DNA from: Verrucomicrobiales bacterium
GTDB lineage: Bacteria; Verrucomicrobiota; Verrucomicrobiia; Methylacidiphilales; JAAUTS01
Direction of reading: 5' to 3'
NCBI GenBank assembly: GCA_031279715.1
Contig: JAITHY010000125.1
Location: forward strand, 1 to 5,627
Length of the DNA: 5,627 nt
The position numbers and the translations under genes are program-made. Positions 1-5,277 of this stretch are shown in pieces. The notes under the pieces are model-generated. The model saw only the letters and a list, made by a program, of their open reading frames with translations, ran no database searches and was not told the origin of the DNA. How positions within the stretch are numbered: the first letter of the stretch is position 1; each line of letters begins with the position of its first letter.

Positions 1-48
1 AATCGTATTGTTGTTGATTTCGTTGGCTTGAACGGTGAATGCCCGCAT
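1..48 (-). CDS. Possible start of a downstream gene, truncated by the left edge
   Basis: An ATG at 48 opens 16 codons that stay open to the window edge, reading MRAFTVQANEINNNTI. It begins 13 bases after the stop of the AsmA-like gene on the same strand, a typical spacing inside an operon. No Shine-Dalgarno sequence is visible before it, but the AsmA-like gene also lacks one. The peptide is too short to assign to a family. The plus strand is also open here (bases 1-117), so coding is not proven. The position and the plausible amino-acid mix favour the minus-strand reading; this is an inference. Confidence 0.35.
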   Translation of the reverse strand, partial: MRAFTVQANEINNNTI

Positions 49-61
49 TTGAACGCGCAAG

Positions 62-1498
62 TTAATTGGCGGGCGCGGGGGAATCATTTGCCGGAGCGGG
101 AGCCGTTTTTTTATTGAACAGGTTGCTCAGGCCGTTGATGATGTTGGATGTTTTTTCCTGCTGGTTTGGCAGGGTGCTGTTGATGTCCAGGCCGATTTTC
201 GGGTCAGTGGCCGGGCCGCTGACGGTGAGCGGGAATTTGAGCATGCCGGGAGTTTGGGGAGCAGTGGCGGGCGGGGTGTCGGGGTGTGAGATGGTGTTGA
301 CGGTATTGAGGATGTTTTCGACGGTTTGCGCGACTTGCAGGATTCCGGGGGCGAGGATGACTTCGCCTTTCAGGTCAAGATTTTGGTCAAAGCCAACCGC
401 GCCGCCAAGGCTGATGGTGAGGTTGGGGGAGTTGACCGCCAGCGGATTGAGTTGGAGTTTTTGTTCGCTGATGGTGAACATGGTTTTGATGTTGTCAAAT
501 TTTCCTTCCTTCAAGACGGAGATGCCGCCGATTGTTCCGATGATTTGCGTGATATTTTGATAGGCTTTGAGCTTGCCGATGACGGGTGAGGGGATGATCA
601 AGTCGCCGCTGCCAGTGAGGTTTTTGGGGGAGTCTAAATTGCCGTTGCCGTTGAAATTCAAGTCAAATTTGCCTCCAATGGTGTCGGGAGATGCGCCCAA
701 GTTGCCCAGCAATCCGCCCAAGTCGGCGCCGCTGACGGTGATATTGGTGTTGAATGCCGAAGGCGCGACGCCGAGGTCGAGGCTGGCGCTGCCGGACAGA
801 TTGCCGCCGTAGAAGACCGATTGAATTTTGTCCACGGTCAGGCGGTTCCCCTTGTAAACAATCGGTGCGGTGAAGTCGCCGAGGTTGAGGCCGGGGGTGA
901 TGAAGATTTTTTTGACACTGAGGTTGGCGTTAACCTCTTGTCCGTTGCCGAGTTTTGCGTAGGAGGCCTGCGCGTAAGACTGAGCGGCGGAGAATAGCAG
1001 GGACTGGTCGGAGGCGAAGATGGAGAGGTTGGCGTTGCGGAGATAAATTTCCGGAAGTGAAATGAAGGTGCGTTCCTTGGATTCAATTTTGGCGGCGGTG
1101 GCCGGGGCTTTTTCGATGGGCAGGATTAGGCTGCCGCTGGCGTTTTGGCGGGCTATGAGAATGGGGTCTTCAATTTCGATTTTGTCAATGGTGAGGGGGC
1201 TGTTGAAAAGTTTGAGAATGTTATAGTGGACTTTGATGCCCTTGACTTGCAGGAAGTTTTCGTCGCCGAGGGCGTCCTTGGCGGGGATTGTCAGGTTGGT
1301 GACTTCCGCGTTGGACAAGCCGATGTGCAGTTTTTCAAACTCGACGTCGATGCCAGTGGTTGCGCTAATCTTGGTTTCGATGAAATGCTTGAATTCCGGG
1401 CTGTTGATTTTGCCCAGCGCCCAGTAAATGCCGGCGCTGGCAATGACCAAAACCAAAATGATGATGACGCTGACAATCAGAATAATTTTCTTGAACAT
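62..1498 (-). CDS. AsmA-like inner-membrane-anchored periplasmic protein
   Basis: This 478-residue protein starts with MFKK and a strong hydrophobic segment (about residues 4-28), expected to be a signal anchor with the rest in the periplasm. The body is a long, beta-rich sequence with many alternating hydrophobic strands and asparagine/glycine turns. Near the C terminus is LKFPLTVSGPATDPKIGLD, the kind of 'LTVSG...DP' segment that closes AsmA/YhdP/TamB-like proteins. The tail is low-complexity and rich in Ala and Pro. AsmA-like proteins are linked to outer-membrane assembly and lipid transfer between membranes; the substrate of this one cannot be read. The reading frame opens further upstream (to 1579), but the added 27 residues do not look like a leader. 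I chose the ATG at 1498 because the lysines and the membrane segment follow it directly and a promoter-like sequence ends just before it. Family assignment is fairly secure, function is not. Confidence 0.8.
   Translation of the reverse strand: MFKKIILIVSVIIILVLVIASAGIYWALGKINSPEFKHFIETKISATTGIDVEFEKLHIGLSNAEVTNLTIPAKDALGDENFLQVKGIKVHYNILKLFNSPLTIDKIEIEDPILIARQNASGSLILPIEKAPATAAKIESKERTFISLPEIYLRNANLSIFASDQSLLFSAAQSYAQASYAKLGNGQEVNANLSVKKIFITPGLNLGDFTAPIVYKGNRLTVDKIQSVFYGGNLSGSASLDLGVAPSAFNTNITVSGADLGGLLGNLGASPDTIGGKFDLNFNGNGNLDSPKNLTGSGDLIIPSPVIGKLKAYQNITQIIGTIGGISVLKEGKFDNIKTMFTISEQKLQLNPLAVNSPNLTISLGGAVGFDQNLDLKGEVILAPGILQVAQTVENILNTVNTISHPDTPPATAPQTPGMLKFPLTVSGPATDPKIGLDINSTLPNQQEKTSNIINGLSNLFNKKTAPAPANDSPAPAN
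219..228 (+). repeat. Dispersed motif CTGACGGTGA, exact copy 1
   Basis: Exact core, preceded by CCG, inside the AsmA-like gene, where the coding strand reads as LTVSG. It also forms the right arm of a 21-base near-perfect palindrome (203-223) in which GTCAG pairs with CTGAC and GGCC with GGCC. Confidence 0.7.
732..741 (+). repeat. Dispersed motif CTGACGGTGA, exact copy 2
   Basis: Exact core preceded by CCG in the AsmA-like gene, where the coding strand reads ITVSG in the same frame as the copy at 219. Weaker relatives in the same gene are CTGATGGTGA at 411-420 and 468-477. Confidence 0.7.
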
Positions 1499-1504
1499 GA
1501 GAAT

Positions 1505-1533
1505 AATATACGCGGGGCTTGCGCAAATTACAA
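1505..1533 (-). promoter_or_regulatory. Predicted sigma70-type promoter of the AsmA-like gene, possibly leaderless
   Basis: On the minus strand TTGTAA (1533-1528) and TATATT (1510-1505) are separated by exactly 17 bases. They match the -35 and -10 consensus at 4/6 and 5/6 positions. The end of the -10 box is 7 bases from the A of the ATG at 1498, so transcription would begin at or next to the start codon. There is no Shine-Dalgarno sequence between them, consistent with a leaderless mRNA. The prediction comes from sequence match and spacing only. Confidence 0.4.
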
Positions 1534-1584
1534 GTCGTGAGATTGCGCTATGCATGAGATTCGGCGCCCTTATTTTCAACGGGT

Positions 1585-1602
1585 TCCGGCGAGTCTGCCG
1601 GA
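1585..1602. other. Intergenic stem-loop
   Basis: TCCGGC and GCCGGA form a perfect 6-bp stem with a 6-base loop (GAGTCT). No T-run follows on either strand, so it is not a standard intrinsic terminator. Its role is unknown; it could be a chance palindrome in GC-rich DNA. Confidence 0.35.
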
Positions 1603-1627
1603 GAGTTGTTAAGCGGTTATGAGTCCA

Positions 1628-1660
1628 CGCCGCTGACGGTGTTCAGGCTGGCGTTTTTTT
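1628..1660 (+). terminator. Terminator-like hairpin plus T7 on the plus strand
   Basis: CGCC (1628-1631) pairs with GGCG (1650-1653). Inside, after a 1x3 internal loop, CTGA pairs with TCAG around a 6-base loop. Seven Ts (1654-1660) follow directly. The shape is that of an intrinsic terminator for plus-strand transcription, but no plus-strand gene precedes it. The CTGA arm belongs to a 9/10 copy of the dispersed motif (1633-1642). The interrupted stem makes it a moderate candidate. Confidence 0.35.
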
Positions 1661-1746
1661 CCGTTTCGATTACACTGCGCGCCGCGTGTTGGCAACCATG
1701 TCTTTTCCCGTCCGTCCTGATTGTCATGAGAATCAATCGTGGCGAA

Positions 1747-1771
1747 GTTTGCGGTTTGTTTGAGCGCAAAC
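1747..1771 (-). other. Stem-loop just after the ribbon-helix-helix gene
   Basis: GTTTGCG and CGCAAAC make a perfect 7-bp stem with an 11-base loop, starting 17 bases after the stop codon of the ribbon-helix-helix gene. No U-run follows on the minus strand. It may stabilise or help end that transcript, but it is not a classic intrinsic terminator. Confidence 0.3.
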
Positions 1772-1788
1772 ATCAACTGAATTTTTCG

Positions 1789-2031
1789 TCACTGCTGATT
1801 GTGGTTTTGTAACTTCTCCAGTTCGCGGACGGGGACGAGTTGGAAGGGCAGACGGATTTCGCCATTGGTTTCAACGTAATGACAAATTGCCTCCAACGAT
1901 TCCTGCATCATGGTGCCGGGGGTGACGTGGGTGCGGCGCTCAACCTCGAATACACGCTCCTTTAGTTTGAGCGGCACGCGGATGGAAATGACGGCGTCTC
2001 TTAACGGTTTTTGGTAGAGTCGTTTTTTCAT
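1789..2031 (-). CDS. Small ribbon-helix-helix-like (CopG/Arc-type) protein
   Basis: This 80-residue basic protein has the layout of a ribbon-helix-helix DNA-binding domain. A short strand (AVISIRVPLKLKERV, about residues 13-27) is followed by a first helix (EVERRTH), a turn with VTPGTMMQ (about 36-43), and a second helix (ESLEAICHYVETNG). A C-terminal extension (EIRLPFQLVPVRELEKL) and a Gln/Asn-rich end follow. Proteins of this type act as dimers, either as repressors or as antitoxins. No toxin-like partner sits next to it, and it lacks the metal-binding C-terminal domain of NikR, so it is not NikR despite the nickel genes upstream. It starts at ATG 2031 after an AT-rich leader without a clear Shine-Dalgarno site. 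It is separated from larB by 179 bases, so it probably has its own promoter. Fold assignment is moderate; role is unknown. Confidence 0.65.
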   Translation of the reverse strand: MKKRLYQKPLRDAVISIRVPLKLKERVFEVERRTHVTPGTMMQESLEAICHYVETNGEIRLPFQLVPVRELEKLQNHNQQ

Positions 2032-2057
2032 AGTGTTTTTTATTTATTAAAATCATG

Positions 2058-2071
2058 GTTAATTTGTTAAC
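2058..2071. promoter_or_regulatory. Possible operator upstream of the ribbon-helix-helix gene
   Basis: GTTAATTTGTTAAC is a perfect inverted repeat of 5-bp arms with a 4-base spacer, 26 bases before the ATG at 2031. A weak -35-like TTAACA overlaps it on the minus strand. Ribbon-helix-helix repressors commonly bind short inverted repeats in their own promoters, so autoregulation is possible. The sequence is AT-rich and could be chance. Confidence 0.25.
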
Positions 2072-2142
2072 TTGCGCAGAACCATTATTTTTTTAACGGG
2101 ATGCCGGCACAATGATTTTTAAGTAATTTTTTCCAGTGATTG

Positions 2143-2158
2143 TCATGCGTTCGCATGA
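2143..2158. repeat. Perfect palindrome TCATGCGTTCGCATGA between larB and the ribbon-helix-helix gene
   Basis: This 16-bp sequence is fully self-complementary apart from the two central Ts (7-bp arms). It lies 53 bases after the larB stop and 112 bases before the ribbon-helix-helix start. It has no T-run after it on either strand, so it is not a standard terminator. It could be a repressor operator or a transcript-end hairpin. It does not match the NikR box (GTATGA-N16-TCATAC). Confidence 0.4.
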
Positions 2159-2210
2159 TGTCGAATATGAGGAAAAATACCGGCAAGATGCGGGGGTGAG
2201 GCGGCAATGG

Positions 2211-2966
2211 TCAAGCCGCGATGCCATTCAGTTTGTTAATGCTGTTAGCGAGGTAGCCCGCGCCATAGCCGTTGTCGATGTTCACCACGCCGACACCGCT
2301 GGCGCAACTGTTGAGCATGGACAATAACGCTGACAAGCCGCCAAAATTCGCGCCATAACCAACGCTGGTGGGCACGGCAATGACGGGTTTGTCCGTCAGT
2401 CCGCCGATGACACTCGCCAGCGCGCCCTCCATGCCCGCCACGACGATGAGCACGCTGGCTTGCTTGATTTTGTCCAAATGTGACAGGACGCGGTGCAGTC
2501 CCGCCACACCCACATCGAAAAGCCTCTCCACATGATTGCCTAAAAATTCCGCGGTTAACGCGGCCTCCTCCGCCACCGACATATCCGAAGTGCCTCCAGT
2601 CGCGACCAAAATTATGCCGCGATTTTTGGGGAACGGTTTTTCCTCCACCACGATTAGCCTCGGTATGGAATGATGTCTGGCTTGCGGATAAATTTCGCGC
2701 ACGGCCTCAAACATCTCCGGCGTGGCGCGCGTTAGCAAAATATTCTCCGAGCCGTTCTTCCTCATGTTGGCGACGATGCCGCGCACCTGCCCGACAGTTT
2801 TACCCGCGCCGTACACCACTTCGGGGCAGCCGGTGCGCAATTCGCGGTGATAGTCAATCATTGCGTATTGCAAATCCTCGTACGGCAGGTAACGAATTTT
2901 ATCCCGCGCCTCTGTCACTGTCAGCGAGCCGTTTTTCACGCCTGTCAGAATTTCCTCCACATTCAT
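2211..2966 (-). CDS. larB: LarB, pyridinium-3,5-biscarboxylate mononucleotide synthase
   Basis: LarB starts synthesis of the nickel-pincer nucleotide. It carboxylates the pyridinium ring of nicotinic acid adenine dinucleotide and releases AMP, giving the biscarboxylic mononucleotide that LarE then sulfurates. The 251-residue length is normal. The C-terminal half is PurE-like, with LVATGGTSDMSVAEEAA (about 120-136), VVAGMEGALASVIGGL (175-190), AVPTSVGYGANFGG (197-210) and NSCASGVGVVNIDNGYGAGY (219-238). Glu180 and Cys221 fall at the numbers I recall for the active-site Glu and the NAD-reactive Cys of the Lactiplantibacillus plantarum enzyme, so the protein should be active. ATG 2966 follows the larE stop by 9 bases, and an AAAGGA site overlapping that stop provides a good ribosome-binding site. 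It is the last gene of the operon. A copy of the dispersed motif (2915-2924) encodes part of SLTVTEA near the N terminus. Confidence 0.95.
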   Translation of the reverse strand: MNVEEILTGVKNGSLTVTEARDKIRYLPYEDLQYAMIDYHRELRTGCPEVVYGAGKTVGQVRGIVANMRKNGSENILLTRATPEMFEAVREIYPQARHHSIPRLIVVEEKPFPKNRGIILVATGGTSDMSVAEEAALTAEFLGNHVERLFDVGVAGLHRVLSHLDKIKQASVLIVVAGMEGALASVIGGLTDKPVIAVPTSVGYGANFGGLSALLSMLNSCASGVGVVNIDNGYGAGYLANSINKLNGIAA

Positions 2967-2975
2967 AACATTCCT

Positions 2976-3761
2976 TTATTCGTCCATGCTGCCGCTGCGG
3001 AAGCCCTCCAAGTCGAGCGTTATATAGCGGAAACCGATTCTTTTCAATTCCTCGACACAACGAGGTGTCACCGTCAGTGCCGTGAAATTTTCACGCGGCA
3101 CCTCAATCCGGGCGATGTCGCCATGTGCTCGTACGCGGACTTCGCGGAAGCCGGCCTTTTGCAGAACCTCCTCGGCGCGCTCGATTTTTTTCAACAGTTC
3201 GGCGGTGACTTCCGTGTTGTAAGGCAGTCGCGTGGACAAGCATGGATGCGAGGGTTTTTCCCAAGTGGGCAGCCCCAGCTCGCGGCTGTAACGCCGAATG
3301 TCCGCCTTCGTCAATCCCGCCTCGAACAGCGGGCTGATGACCCGCAGCTCATCCGCCGCCTGAATGCCGGGGCGGTGCGCCTTGACATCGTCAGCGTTCT
3401 TGCCGTCCGCCACCGCCGTCGCGCCCAGCTTGACGGCTTGCTCCTTGATTAAGCCGAACTCGCTGAGCTTGCAGTAATAGCAGCGTTTTAATACGTTCTG
3501 TCGCAGTTCGGGAATGGTGAAAATATCGCGCTCAATCACGTGACAATCAGCGCCGATTTCCCGCGCCAGCGTCAGCGCGGACTGAAGTTCACGACGCGGC
3601 AATGTCGCGCTGTCCACAATCATGGCGAACGCCCGTTCGCCCAGCACATCATGCGCCATCTTCAATAAAAAAGCGGAATCGACCCCGCCTGAATAACAGA
3701 CGCACAGCCGCTGATGCCGAGCCAGATTTTTTTTCAATGTTGGCAATTTATCGTCACTCAT
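2976..3761 (-). CDS. larE: LarE, ATP-dependent sulfur transferase of nickel-pincer cofactor synthesis
   Basis: LarE adenylates the carboxylates made by LarB and replaces them by thiocarboxylates, giving the dithio mononucleotide that LarC loads with nickel. This 261-residue protein has the PP-loop ATP pyrophosphatase motif SGGVDS at 24-29, the conserved DGKNADD at 119-125 and the family ending LDLEGFRSGSM. Three cysteines stand out: C94 and C97 in RCYYCK, and C174 in HPCLSTR. C174 corresponds to the sacrificial cysteine (Cys176) of the L. plantarum enzyme. LarE proteins with a CxxC pair as well are thought to hold a [4Fe-4S] cluster and act catalytically; that type is inferred here. The frame opens earlier (to 3803), but ATG 3761 overlaps the cbiO stop as ATGA, and MSDDK begins the normal family length. 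An A8 run near the N terminus encodes Lys-Lys-Asn. Confidence 0.95.
   Translation of the reverse strand: MSDDKLPTLKKNLARHQRLCVCYSGGVDSAFLLKMAHDVLGERAFAMIVDSATLPRRELQSALTLAREIGADCHVIERDIFTIPELRQNVLKRCYYCKLSEFGLIKEQAVKLGATAVADGKNADDVKAHRPGIQAADELRVISPLFEAGLTKADIRRYSRELGLPTWEKPSHPCLSTRLPYNTEVTAELLKKIERAEEVLQKAGFREVRVRAHGDIARIEVPRENFTALTVTPRCVEELKRIGFRYITLDLEGFRSGSMDE
3068..3077 (-). repeat. Dispersed motif CTGACGGTGA, exact copy 3
   Basis: Exact core read on the minus strand, in larE, encoding LTVT (codons CTG ACG GTG A). Here the 5' flank is CA instead of CG. Confidence 0.7.
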
Positions 3762-4486
3762 GGTGTTCTTTCCGCGAAGCGCAGGGGCAACTCCAGCCCG
3801 CATTTTTCCAGCAAATTTTGGTCCGACAAAATTTGCCGCGGGTCACCGTCAGCGGCGACGCGGCCTTGCCGCAGCACCAGCACGCGGTCGCACATGTCCC
3901 AAACCAAATCCAAATCGTGCGTGGCAATGAGTTTGCTCTGCGGCAGCCGGGACAGCAACTCGATAATTTTGCGCCGCGCCTTGGGGTCGAGCGAGGACGA
4001 CGGCTCATCCATCACCAGCAGTGACGGGCGCATGGACAGCACCGAGGCGATGGCGGCGAGTTTTTTTTCGCCGCCGGATAATTTGTACGGCGCGCGCTCC
4101 GCCAGGTGCGCTATGCCGGTCAATGTCAGCGCCTCGTCCACGGTCGCGTCGCCCAGTCCCATATTGCGCGCTCCGAAGGCGACATCGTCCCGTACGCTGG
4201 CGGTGAACAACTGGTCGTCCGCGTCTTGGAAAACCAAGCCGACTTCGCGCTGAATTTCCGCTAATGATGACTTTTCCACCCGGCGCCCGCGCACGTAAAT
4301 TTCACCCGCTGACGGTGAGAGCACGCCCGGCAATGTCAGCAACAGCGTCGATTTGCCCGCGCCGTTTGCGCCGACCACGCCGAGGGTTTGACCCTCAGCG
4401 AGTTCAAAAGACACACCGTCGAGCGCCTGATATCCGTCGGGATAGGCGAAGGAGACGTTTTGCAAGCTCAGCATCAGCGTGCTCAT
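3758..4486 (-). CDS. cbiO: CbiO/NikO-type ECF transporter ATPase
   Basis: This 242-residue protein is the ATP-hydrolysing subunit of a metal ECF importer and would sit on the cytoplasmic face bound to CbiQ. All ABC motifs are present: Walker A GANGAGKS (39-46), Q-loop Gln87 in LVFQDADDQLFTASV (the form typical of ECF ATPases), signature LSGGE (136-140), Walker B LLVMDEP (156-162), D-loop SSLD (164-167) and switch His190. Placement directly before larE and larB points to nickel as the cargo, although cobalt cannot be excluded from the ATPase alone. ATG 4486 overlaps the cbiQ stop as ATGA, and its own stop overlaps larE in the same way, so translation of all three genes is probably coupled. An A8 run encodes the Lys-Lys just after the signature motif. 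Two exact copies of the dispersed motif lie inside the gene (3843-3852 and 4309-4318). Confidence 0.93.
   Translation of the reverse strand: MSTLMLSLQNVSFAYPDGYQALDGVSFELAEGQTLGVVGANGAGKSTLLLTLPGVLSPSAGEIYVRGRRVEKSSLAEIQREVGLVFQDADDQLFTASVRDDVAFGARNMGLGDATVDEALTLTGIAHLAERAPYKLSGGEKKLAAIASVLSMRPSLLVMDEPSSSLDPKARRKIIELLSRLPQSKLIATHDLDLVWDMCDRVLVLRQGRVAADGDPRQILSDQNLLEKCGLELPLRFAERTP
3843..3852 (-). repeat. Dispersed motif CTGACGGTGA, exact copy 4
   Basis: Exact core with the CG flank on the minus strand, near the end of cbiO. It is read in a different frame from the larE copy and encodes part of AADGDPR. Confidence 0.7.
4309..4318 (+). repeat. Dispersed motif CTGACGGTGA, exact copy 5
   Basis: Exact core with the CG flank on the plus strand in cbiO. 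The coding strand reads TCA CCG TCA G (Ser-Pro-Ser), a frame different from the AsmA-like copies. It faces CAATGTCAG at 4331-4339, so the two could pair across a short loop. Confidence 0.7.
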
Positions 4487-5277
4487 TGGATTGGAAATAA
4501 TATCAGGTTGCCCAGCGAGAGCGGAATGTTAACCAGCCGTGCCGTGAAAAAAAATCCGCACCAACCGGCGATGTAAACACCGTCGCTGACAGTGAGCCAG
4601 CGCGGCGTCACCGTCAGCGTGCCGCGAAAACCCCGGCACCGCATCGCCTGATGCAAGCGCTCGGCATGGCGCAACGCGCGGAGCAGCCATTGCCCAAGCA
4701 AGCTGCCGCATTCCCGCAAGGCCACGGATTTTTTTCCCGGCGCCCGCAAACGATAGGCCAGCAAAATCCTCCCGGCCTCCTCCATAAAGGTTTGCAGGTA
4801 GCGCAAGGTCAGCGTCAGTTGCGTCACCAGCAGCGGCGGCACTTTCAATGCCGCCAGCGCCTGGGAAATCCCGACGGCCCCGATTGTGGACATCATCAAC
4901 AGCGATGCCGTCACGCACAGGGTGCCCCGCAAAAAAATCGAGGCGAACGACAGCCAGCCGCCGTTGATGGTGAGGCCGGCCAATGTCAGCGCCGGTTCCC
5001 TGTCAAAGAGAGGATTGAACAAGCCGACGCCGGCCACCAGTGGCAGTGTCGGCAGCAACCACCAAAGGATTTTTTTCGGCGAAATCCGTTTTTCGATGAA
5101 CATGAACAGCGGATAAAATCCCAGCGGCAGCGGCGCCGAGAATTCGTATTTATCAAAGGATGCCGCCACTGTCACAAAACACACCGTCACCAGCAGCGGC
5201 GCCGTCGGATGGCGTTTGCGCGCCGCGCAATCCTCGCCGAGGCTCCACAACGCCAGCATTTTTCCAGGGCTACCCAA
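4483..5277 (-). CDS. cbiQ: CbiQ/NikQ-type ECF transporter transmembrane (T) component
   Basis: CbiQ is the membrane scaffold that links the ATPase to the substrate-binding subunit. This 264-residue protein has several hydrophobic segments (about 27-40, 50-62, 70-86, 107-132 and 232-246). Its cytoplasmic coupling region has two Arg-rich motifs, YRLRAPG (175-181) and AMRCRGFRG (211-219), matching the paired coupling motifs of EcfT proteins. I chose the TTG at 5277 because GGAGG lies 7 bases before it. The next in-frame start, ATG 5259, has only a weak GGA nearby. With the TTG start the gene overlaps the PDGLE gene by 8 bp. It ends in an ATGA overlap with cbiO. Several copies and variants of the dispersed motif occur here; one pair encodes LTVTPRWLTVSD just after the second coupling motif. 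A7/A8 runs on either strand are frequent. Confidence 0.88.
   Translation of the reverse strand: MGSPGKMLALWSLGEDCAARKRHPTAPLLVTVCFVTVAASFDKYEFSAPLPLGFYPLFMFIEKRISPKKILWWLLPTLPLVAGVGLFNPLFDREPALTLAGLTINGGWLSFASIFLRGTLCVTASLLMMSTIGAVGISQALAALKVPPLLVTQLTLTLRYLQTFMEEAGRILLAYRLRAPGKKSVALRECGSLLGQWLLRALRHAERLHQAMRCRGFRGTLTVTPRWLTVSDGVYIAGWCGFFFTARLVNIPLSLGNLILFPIQ
4586..4617. repeat. Inverted pair of the dispersed motif in cbiQ
   Basis: CTGACAGTGA (4586-4595) and TCACCGTCAG (4608-4617, exact copy 6) face each other across 12 bases. The arms are complementary at 9 of 10 positions, so DNA or RNA could form a hairpin. In the protein the pair encodes LTVTPRWLTVSD, just after the second coupling motif of CbiQ. 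Confidence 0.65.

Larger units (their letters stand above)
1499..1788. other. Intergenic region between the AsmA-like and ribbon-helix-helix genes
   Basis: These 290 bases contain no convincing gene; the open frames here are short and do not look like protein. The region holds the predicted AsmA-like promoter, three stem-loops (1585-1602, 1628-1653 and 1747-1771), one near-exact copy of the dispersed CTGACGGTGA motif (1633-1642) and one exact copy of the variant CTGATTGTCA (1717-1726). No tRNA or other RNA gene was recognised. Confidence 0.6.

Noticed and set aside
66..560. A 164-codon plus-strand open frame opposite the AsmA-like gene
   Set aside because: The composition is unlike a real protein (many Met, Gly, Trp and Phe with no pattern), and the opposite strand has a coherent AsmA-like protein.
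1499..1579. N-terminal extension of the AsmA-like protein to 1579
   Set aside because: The extra residues do not resemble a signal sequence, a membrane anchor starts right after ATG 1498, and a promoter-like sequence overlaps the extension.
1789..2031. NikR, the nickel-responsive repressor
   Set aside because: At 80 residues it lacks the C-terminal metal-binding domain, and its histidines are not in a NikR-like arrangement.
1789..2031. Antitoxin of a toxin-antitoxin pair
   Set aside because: There is no small toxin-like gene within the 290 bases downstream or the 179 bases upstream.
2143..2158. Intrinsic terminator of the lar operon
   Set aside because: The palindrome is strong, but no T-run follows it on the minus strand; A-rich sequence follows instead.
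2847..3452. A 201-codon plus-strand open frame opposite larE and larB
   Set aside because: It lies opposite two well-supported enzymes and shows no family features; it is an antisense by-product of GC-rich codon use.
3762..3803. N-terminal extension of LarE to 3803
   Set aside because: ATG 3761 gives the usual length and an ATGA overlap with the cbiO stop; the extension lies wholly inside cbiO.
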